From JBBIRM01 sp037441765 (GTDB taxonomy: Bacteria; Desulfobacterota; BSN033; UBA1163): DNA of 36,097 nt. A program made the translations under genes and the position numbers. Positions 31,901 through 36,097 of this stretch are shown here, piece by piece. The notes under the pieces are model-generated. The model ran no database searches and was not told the DNA's origin. It saw only the letters and a list, made by a program, of their open reading frames with translations. The first letter of the stretch is position 1; each line of letters begins with the position of its first letter. The stretch spans positions 1-36,097 of the forward strand of contig JBBIRM010000012.1 in assembly GCA_037441765.1 (NCBI GenBank). Direction: 5' to 3'.

Positions 31901-32053
31901 GAGGGTAGTGGTGATGGTCACCATAGGAAAATCTACTTGAGGGTAAAGATCGATCCCTATCCTCTGGTAGCCCATAATCCCAAAAAAGACGAGGGCCAAC
32001 GTGATCATTGTTGCAACAACAGGTCTCTTAACCGAGATGTCTGAGAGAAACAT
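28982..32053 (-). CDS. RND-family efflux pump, inner-membrane subunit (HAE-1/AcrB type)
   Basis: A 1023-aa proton-driven pump with the classic duplicated layout: an N-terminal helix, a large periplasmic loop, a six-helix bundle, then a repeat. DIEQVNTIEG-type start wording, the transmembrane-4 proton-relay pair Asp399-Asp400 (MVGVVCDDAIIVLENIYRH) and the helix-10 Lys in LTALVIKNSILLVDY are all present, as is GRFFFQFGVTVAVSV. This is the drug/lipid HAE-1 pattern, not the metal (CzcA) type. It is preceded by the adaptor gene (14-nt gap) and a TolC-like gene, giving a complete tripartite system. Confidence 0.95.
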   Translation of the reverse strand: MFLSDISVKRPVVATMITLALVFFGIMGYQRIGIDLYPQVDFPMVTITTTLFGAAPEVMDTDVTDPIEEQVNTIEGVKHISSTSGYGFSQIVVEFELYRDIDSAVQDVRAKVDVAKRKLPADIDPPIIDKLDINARPILWLSVTGNQPSQKLGVLADEVLRPQLESIKGVGSILLGGYVKREIRVWLDRKKLEAYRLTSADVSRAFFSKNIELPGGIIESVRREFTVRNLGELRNIEEFNDLIIIYQNGAPVRLKDVGWAEDGTEPIRTIARYNRVPAVGLGVIPRSGANVVEVAREVKKKLIDLKKILPPGVDIHVSTDTSKFIEEAIGGVTEDVFIGGLLAAVVMFIFLLSLRSTVITAISIPTSLITSFGMMHFLGFTMNYMTMLALSMMVGVVCDDAIIVLENIYRHMEEGSDPMTAAREGTSEIAFAAMAATFSIASVFIPVAFMGGMIGRFFFQFGVTVAVSVIASLVISLILIPMLCSRFLKVESKHSRFYQFFDQAYRKIEVRYQRALRFALRHRGLVVLIAIAIFIASIGLFINLKREFVPKSDEGRFIIRLETPTGSTLYETDEKLRMVEDLALSLPEAKSVFVAIGVGERKEVNKGFVVVNLKDRRERKRSQQQIMGDLRKRMREMPGFKAYVEDISPVATAGRRGAPLQVDLKGPEMERLEKISEKIIGEMVKSTGIVDVSSDLELTKPEVRVLIDRNRAADLGVDIREISSSIQQLIGGQEISKFKDVERAKRYDVRVRLIRDQRMNPQDISQISIRTPKGGLIKLAQVVQIEEGIGPNLVNRKDRQRSATIFADTTAGKTLGEAILEVESLAKKYLPPGYSYAFTGQAEAFKESFYYLVMALIQAIIIIYMVLAMQFNSFLHPLTVMIALPLSTVGAFGALYLTRDTISIISMIGMITLTALVIKNSILLVDYTNTLRERGMERNEAVLEASPTRLRPILMTAVTTILGVLPVALGYSAGGEARAGMGRATFGGMFASTLLTLFVVPVVYTLFDDLQRRIKNLLKRERK

Positions 32054-32067
32054 AAAAATTCAACTCC

Positions 32068-33168
32068 TTAATTCGAGTTGGTAATCTTCACCTTCATCCC
32101 ATCACTTAGTTGCTCATGACCTACCGTGATGATGCGATCTCCTCTCTGAATCCCCTTCAGGATTTCAACCTTTCCATCAGCCCTCATACCTGTTTCAATT
32201 TCTTTTCGACGGGCTACCCCTTCTTGAACAACAAAGACATAGTACTTTCCCTCCTGACTTAATAGAGCAGACTCAGGGATGAGGATGGCATCTGTTCGAG
32301 TTCCGATGGGCAGGGTCACCTCTGCAAAGAAACCAGGCTTCAATCGATGGTGGGGGTTGGAAACCAGCGCCTTCATTCTGACATTCCTGGTAGAAGGGTC
32401 AGCGGTAGGGCTTATGAAGTAAATGGTGGCTGAAAATTTTTCTTGAGAAAAAGCCTTCACTAAAAACTGAACCCTACTCCCAACTCTGACCTTGGTGGCC
32501 CAAATTTCAGGGACATAAAATTCTAAGTCAAGAGGGTCCATCTGAACAATGGTCAATATCTCGTCCTTGGGTGCCACATTGACATGTTCTCCAATAGAGG
32601 CAATCTTTAGATTGACAACCCCATTTATTGAAGAGGTGATTTTATGATCGAGCAGGTTTTGTTTTGCCAATTTGAGCTCAGCCCTGGCTAAATCCAATCT
32701 GGCCTCATCAAGTTTTACTTTCAGTTTGATATCATCATAAGTCTGTTGAGGGATTACTTTTGATTCAAAAAGTTTTTCATACCGACGGAGGGTATTCCGA
32801 TTCGTCTCCAGAGAGGCCTCGATCTCTCTAAGATTGGCTTCCATTCTCTCCAGTTGAAGCCTTGCATCCACATCATCTAACTCAACCAACACCTGACCCT
32901 TCTTGACTGAGTCTCCCTCTTTGACTAATATCTTTCGAATGATCCCTGCCTTTTTAGGACTGATTGTTACCGTCTCCTGAGACTTAAGGCTTCCTACTGC
33001 AGAAAGATTATAAGAAAGAGGATGTGGAATCACCTCAATAATCTCTACCCGTCTCTCCTCTGAAATTTCGGCCCCCCCCTTAGAAGGCTTCTCCGTGCTC
33101 ACAGACTCCTTCGACCCACATCCTCCGACAAAGGCTATAAATAGGACTACTATTATAAGTTTCTTCAT
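32068..33168 (-). CDS. RND efflux periplasmic adaptor (membrane-fusion) lipoprotein
   Basis: A 366-aa adaptor that joins the RND pump to the outer-membrane channel. The lipobox FVGGC gives lipidated Cys17. A lipoyl-type half motif (VTISPKKAGIIRKILVKEGDSV) is followed by a long helical hairpin (about 100-180, LQLERMEANLREIEASLET), the second lipoyl half (HKITSSINGVVNLKIASIGE), and beta-barrel and membrane-proximal domains. The order is standard for AcrA/MexA-like proteins. An AAAAGGGATGAATT ribosome site precedes the ATG. Confidence 0.94.
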   Translation of the reverse strand: MKKLIIVVLFIAFVGGCGSKESVSTEKPSKGGAEISEERRVEIIEVIPHPLSYNLSAVGSLKSQETVTISPKKAGIIRKILVKEGDSVKKGQVLVELDDVDARLQLERMEANLREIEASLETNRNTLRRYEKLFESKVIPQQTYDDIKLKVKLDEARLDLARAELKLAKQNLLDHKITSSINGVVNLKIASIGEHVNVAPKDEILTIVQMDPLDLEFYVPEIWATKVRVGSRVQFLVKAFSQEKFSATIYFISPTADPSTRNVRMKALVSNPHHRLKPGFFAEVTLPIGTRTDAILIPESALLSQEGKYYVFVVQEGVARRKEIETGMRADGKVEILKGIQRGDRIITVGHEQLSDGMKVKITNSN

Positions 33169-33224
33169 AATTCATCCCTTTTAAAAAATATATGAATTTT
33201 ATTGATCATTATTAACGGATAATA

Positions 33225-33259
33225 AACCCACATCCCCTTAATTTAAGGGAAGGTGGGTT
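33225..33259. other. Intercistronic hairpin between tolC-like and adaptor genes
   Basis: Outer stem AACCCAC (33225-33231) / GTGGGTT (33253-33259) and an inner stem CCCTTAA / TTAAGGG around a single T. It lies 10 nt after the tolC-like stop. No T-tract follows. It may tune mRNA stability or read-through within the operon. Confidence 0.45.
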
Positions 33260-33269
33260 AATATGGAAA

Positions 33270-34583
33270 TTATGGATACATCCCACCCATGGCCCGTTCC
33301 AGTCGAGCCTTTGCGATATTGAAATCGCTTAGCGCACTGTAATAGTTTACCCTTGCCTGAGCCAGCAGAGTAACCGCATCGAGTACATCCGTGGCCGTGG
33401 CTACCTGATACTTATACCGCTCTTCGTTCAATCTGAGATTTTCCTCAGCCTGCTCAATTGCCTTCTCAGCAACGCTTATATTCTTCTCGGCAGTCATTAG
33501 ATTAAGGTAGTCTTGTTTCACTTCTAAAATAATTGCCTCTTTAAGTTGAATCTTCGAATCCTCAGCCTGGATCACTTTTACTTTGCTTTCACCAACCTTG
33601 AAGGAGGTCTTCCCCCAATCTCCAAGGGTGAATGTGGCCAGGGTTTGAATCGTCCATCTTTCACTTCGCAAATCACCTAAGAGCCCCAACTCTTCAGAGG
33701 TTCGGCCATAGTTTGCAGAGAGACTGATGGTAGGAAAGAACCCGCTTTTGGCAACCTTGACTGCCTCTTTAGCCTGACTCACTTTTAACTCCGCATTCTT
33801 AATCTCGGGCCTCTGCCTAAGCGCCTCTTCAATGCTCTCTTCTAATCGATAGGCAGAAGGCTTATACTCGAGGATATCCACAATGCTTAATGGCTCATTG
33901 ACATCCCTTCTCAGCAAAGAATTGAATGAGGATTTGGCTATGGCCAGATCATTTTCTGCTTTGACGAGTCCCTGACGGGCATTGGCCAATCTTACCTCCG
34001 ACTGGAGAAGGTCATTCTTAGGGATGAGGCCTACTTCAAAAAAGGCCTTTGCCACCTCCAATTGCGCCTCAAACTGTTTAACCGCCTGCTTGGCTACTTC
34101 CACAAATTTTTCAGCCTTCAAAATGTTGAAATAGCCCTCCCTCACAAGAAGGACAATATCTCTTTTTACTGTCTCCACATCGCTCTGAGCAACCTCCACC
34201 CCTAACTTCTCTATACGATAATTTGAAAGGATTGAGCCCCCTGCAAAAAGTGGTTGGGTTATGGAGGTACTAAAATTGTAGACATCCCTGCTGGCATCCA
34301 CAGATCTTCCAATTGCCAGAGATGACCCTATTAACGTTGGATCGTTATATCGGGTATAACTATATTGACCTGTCCATTTGGGCAAGAAATCGGTCATGGC
34401 AGCCCTTTTTCGAAATTGAGAACCCACCACGCCTTCCACTGCAGAACGAAGCTTAAGATTTCGCTCCAGAGCTATTTTGATGCTCTCTTCAAGAGTTATG
34501 GGCTTTGATGAAACTTGAGCCTCTCCCCTTCCCACGTAGAGGAAAATCAGAAATAAAAATCCAACGACCCATCTTACCTTCAT
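33270..34583 (-). CDS. TolC-like outer-membrane efflux protein
   Basis: A 437-aa outer-membrane channel subunit with a signal peptide (MKVRWVVGFLFLIFLYVGRG, cleavage near EA-Q). Two halves show the duplicated outer-membrane efflux repeat: long helices with periodic Ala/Glu (SQFRKRAAMTDFLPKWTGQY, VRLANARQGLVKAENDLA; later AEKAIEQAEENLRLNEERY). The start is ATG 34583, because AAAGGAGG lies 9 nt upstream. The longer frame from 34619 would overlap tetR and hide the signal peptide. Only 4 nt separate it from the tetR stop. Confidence 0.92.
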   Translation of the reverse strand: MKVRWVVGFLFLIFLYVGRGEAQVSSKPITLEESIKIALERNLKLRSAVEGVVGSQFRKRAAMTDFLPKWTGQYSYTRYNDPTLIGSSLAIGRSVDASRDVYNFSTSITQPLFAGGSILSNYRIEKLGVEVAQSDVETVKRDIVLLVREGYFNILKAEKFVEVAKQAVKQFEAQLEVAKAFFEVGLIPKNDLLQSEVRLANARQGLVKAENDLAIAKSSFNSLLRRDVNEPLSIVDILEYKPSAYRLEESIEEALRQRPEIKNAELKVSQAKEAVKVAKSGFFPTISLSANYGRTSEELGLLGDLRSERWTIQTLATFTLGDWGKTSFKVGESKVKVIQAEDSKIQLKEAIILEVKQDYLNLMTAEKNISVAEKAIEQAEENLRLNEERYKYQVATATDVLDAVTLLAQARVNYYSALSDFNIAKARLERAMGGMYP

Positions 34584-34587
34584 TGGT

Positions 34588-35214
34588 CTATTTCCTCCTT
34601 TCAATTCGTTGAGTTCCATTCAAAAAGATTTCTAATACCGTATCCACCTTTGAGATGAGGGAATATGGTTTAGGGCTGATAATCCATTCAAATATGAACG
34701 AATTGACGATCCCCACTAAGGCATGGGCTAAATCGAAGGGGGAAATGGATTTTAACTCCCCCTTTCTAATACCTTCTTTCATCACCTGGGCTAATAACCG
34801 AATGTAGGAGACCATTTTGTTGTGGACTCCTTTGCCCAAATCCTCCTTCACATTCCACTCAAAACGACTCCGTTCTGAAATATAGATTCTAAAAAAATCA
34901 CGGTTCTTCTCTGTGAATTGGAACTGAAGTTCCAAGATCTTTTTAATCCTCTCGATGACAGAACCCTTCTGCCTTAGCTCGGCCCTGACGAGATGATTTA
35001 TCTCTTCAACCTTTTCATTGATGAGGGTGAAGTAAAGATCCTCTTTTGATTTAAAAAATTTATAGAGGGTCCCCGTTCCGAATTCTGCCTCCTCAGCAAT
35101 CTCGCTCATCGTGGTTGGGAAAAACCCCTTTCGAGCAAATAATCTTTCCGCGGCTTCAAGGATTTCTTTCCTATGAGCCTTGAACTCCCTTTCCTTCCGT
35201 CCTATCCTTTCCAT
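34588..35214 (-). CDS. TetR/AcrR-family transcriptional regulator
   Basis: A 208-aa dimeric repressor. The N-terminal helix-turn-helix (ILEAAERLFARKGFFPTTMS, then IAEEAEFGTGTLYKFFKSKE, residues about 18-60) is canonical. The C-terminal part is the ligand/dimer domain and contains AHALVGIVNSFIFEW. It is the first gene of the tetR-tolC-adaptor-RND operon, so it presumably represses its own operon and releases it on binding a pump substrate. Inverted TGAAT repeats in the promoter just upstream are the likely operator. Confidence 0.93.
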   Translation of the reverse strand: MERIGRKEREFKAHRKEILEAAERLFARKGFFPTTMSEIAEEAEFGTGTLYKFFKSKEDLYFTLINEKVEEINHLVRAELRQKGSVIERIKKILELQFQFTEKNRDFFRIYISERSRFEWNVKEDLGKGVHNKMVSYIRLLAQVMKEGIRKGELKSISPFDLAHALVGIVNSFIFEWIISPKPYSLISKVDTVLEIFLNGTQRIERRK

Positions 35215-35234
35215 ACCTTAATTTAAAAATAAAT

Positions 35235-35287
35235 ATTCATTTTTTGAATAATAATTCATTTTTAATTCATAAAAAGGAAATTGTCAA
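35235..35287 (-). promoter_or_regulatory. Promoter and candidate TetR operator of the efflux operon
   Basis: Minus-strand TTGACA (35287-35282), 17 bp, TAAAAA (35264-35259). Just downstream is an inverted repeat TGAAT-AATA-ATTCA (35245-35258), with further ATTCAT half-sites at about 35235-35240 and 35265-35270. A repressor bound here would block the start site, which fits autoregulation by the adjacent TetR gene. Confidence 0.55.
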
Positions 35288-35340
35288 GGATAATCCGGGA
35301 GATTTCTGAAAAAGTATTTTAAAAAAGATTTTTAGACTGG
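35280..35340. repeat. Conserved promoter-upstream block, copy C
   Basis: Plus strand: ATTGTCAAGG, ATAATCCGG, GAGATTTCTGAAAAAGTAT, an A-rich tract, GATTTTTAGACTGG. It is nearly identical in its core (GATTTCTGAAAAA) to copy B at 18351-18412 and close to copy A, although the downstream genes (tetR, hsp20, zinc ribbon) are unrelated. Confidence 0.65.
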
Positions 35341-35385
35341 GTAGGTTGGTGAAAAGTTCGCATTCGAAGGGTTTGGAACCCCATT

Positions 35386-36000
35386 TCATGATCGGGAAGA
35401 AATTGAGGCTATCTTCCCGCTCACCTCTAAGGTATGGAGAATTATCCCTTTTAAAGATTCGAGTATGCCCAGGTAGATGGGTGAGGATTTTGGAAGGCAA
35501 ATCCCCTGGATTAGTCGATTCTCATGCTCATCGGAAAAACCATTGGCGATCTTAAAAATGGATCGCCCCACCTCTCCGATATGTTTGGCAAGAGCCTTAT
35601 TCTGGGAGAGAATTAAGTTTGGAAGGTTCTCTAAGAGTCCCATTGTCTCTTGAAATACATCATTGATTTCTTTAACAGCGTGATCGCTAAAAAGAATCCG
35701 TTGCTGAATTTTCATTCTCAAGCGGTCAAAGAGACCATCGATGTTATAGGCCATTCGGTCAAAACTGGAGGCAATAGATAGAAAAGGCTTGGCCCATTCT
35801 CTACCTTTCTCTATCGATGAGCTCTTCAGAATGAGATAGCCTGTTAACTCGGCAGAGGATCGTCGAAACTCCTCCTTCAACCTCTCTGCCTCCTTGACCG
35901 AATCTTCCTTAAAAGAGCGAAAGGCTTGAAAAGCAAGCTCCAGCATATTGATCAAATTCTGACAGACACGAAGAATCCTCTCCCCTAATTCCTGTTCCAT
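35386..36000 (-). CDS. PhoU-like domain protein
   Basis: A 204-aa all-helical cytoplasmic protein. The pattern of paired helices, RLKEEFRRSSAELTGYLI, FDRMAYNIDGLFDRLRMKI, and the ending YLGILESLKGIILHTLEVSG resembles PhoU and the PhoU domains attached to Na/phosphate co-transporters. These are associated with phosphate transport and its control. No metal motif stands out. AAAGGGGGAGAGAAAG precedes the ATG. The gene just upstream (only its last codons are visible) may be its transport partner. Confidence 0.6.
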   Translation of the reverse strand: MEQELGERILRVCQNLINMLELAFQAFRSFKEDSVKEAERLKEEFRRSSAELTGYLILKSSSIEKGREWAKPFLSIASSFDRMAYNIDGLFDRLRMKIQQRILFSDHAVKEINDVFQETMGLLENLPNLILSQNKALAKHIGEVGRSIFKIANGFSDEHENRLIQGICLPKSSPIYLGILESLKGIILHTLEVSGKIASISSRS

Positions 36001-36047
36001 CTTTCTCTCCCCCTTTCAATTTTAGGATTGGATATATATGGAAATGG

Positions 36048-36097
36048 TCAAAATGGATTCAGAGTTTTCAGTAACTCCTTAAACCGCAATGCATCCT
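36048..36097 (-). CDS. C-terminal end of an unidentified gene (runs off window)
   Basis: The last 15 codons read DALRFKELLKTLNPF and then TGA at 36050-36048. The composition looks coding and the gene would be co-directional with the PhoU-like gene, 47 nt upstream of it. Too short to identify. Confidence 0.4.
   Translation of the reverse strand, partial: DALRFKELLKTLNPF

Noticed and set aside
28982..34583. Metal (CzcCBA-type) efflux instead of drug/lipid-type
   Set aside because: The pump has the HAE-1 pattern with the Asp-Asp relay and Lys in helix 10, and a TetR regulator; no metal-binding His/Met clusters were noted.

Overview
The window looks like part of a draft-genome contig (there is an 11-N gap) from a Gram-negative, moderately AT-rich bacterium. 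A Desulfobacterota ('deltaproteobacterial') origin is my best guess. It rests on overall gene style, a DUF6178-like protein, a GroEL without the usual Gly-Met tail, and an RND/TolC envelope system. I could not test this by database search. Nearly all genes lie on the minus strand; the exceptions are groES-groEL, a small membrane protein and ilvD.

Layout, left to right. (1) 1-4.1 kb: housekeeping genes, namely the start of homoserine dehydrogenase, an AlaC/DapL-type aminotransferase, recG and a 60-aa zinc-ribbon protein. (2) 4.1-4.5 kb: a gene-free stretch holding a 171-bp element with long imperfect terminal inverted repeats. (3) 4.5-17.1 kb: the most distinctive region, a tightly packed, often overlapping run of minus-strand genes. 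It contains myo-inositol-3-phosphate synthase, four GT4-like glycosyltransferases (three are close paralogues), two different GH130 mannoside phosphorylase-like enzymes, a dual-specificity phosphatase, a mannose-6-phosphate isomerase-type cupin, a GH5-like glycosidase and mannose-1-phosphate guanylyltransferase, followed by a DUF6178-like gene and a small Cys-rich gene. Together these suggest GDP-mannose supply and turnover of an inositol- and/or mannose-containing glycan, possibly a beta-mannan reserve or a mannosyl-inositol solute. That reading is inference.

(4) 17.3-21.9 kb: a stress block. A previously unlisted 54-aa zinc-ribbon gene, Hsp20 and two small helical proteins run leftward; groES-groEL run rightward. 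(5) 21.9-27.6 kb: tRNA-Leu(TAA), ilvD, a LarA-family nickel racemase-like enzyme, an iron-type alcohol dehydrogenase, tRNA-Cys(GCA), tRNA-Gly(GCC) and pgsA. (6) 27.6-35.3 kb: envelope functions, with a lytic transglycosylase (interrupted by the N gap), a PagL-like outer-membrane protein, and a tetR-tolC-adaptor-RND efflux operon. (7) The end holds a PhoU-like gene and the last codons of another gene.

Regulatory signals that can be read directly include several sigma-70-type promoters of the form TTGACA-N17-TAATTT, intrinsic terminators after hsp20 and between the 82-aa gene and tRNA-Leu, and a conserved block of about 60 bp. That block occurs three times (17.58, 18.35 and 35.28 kb), each time ending in the -35 box of a promoter for a minus-strand gene. 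Several translation starts were moved to codons with much better ribosome binding sites (efflux outer-membrane gene, cupin, two glycosyltransferases, coiled-coil protein, inositol synthase, zinc-ribbon protein).
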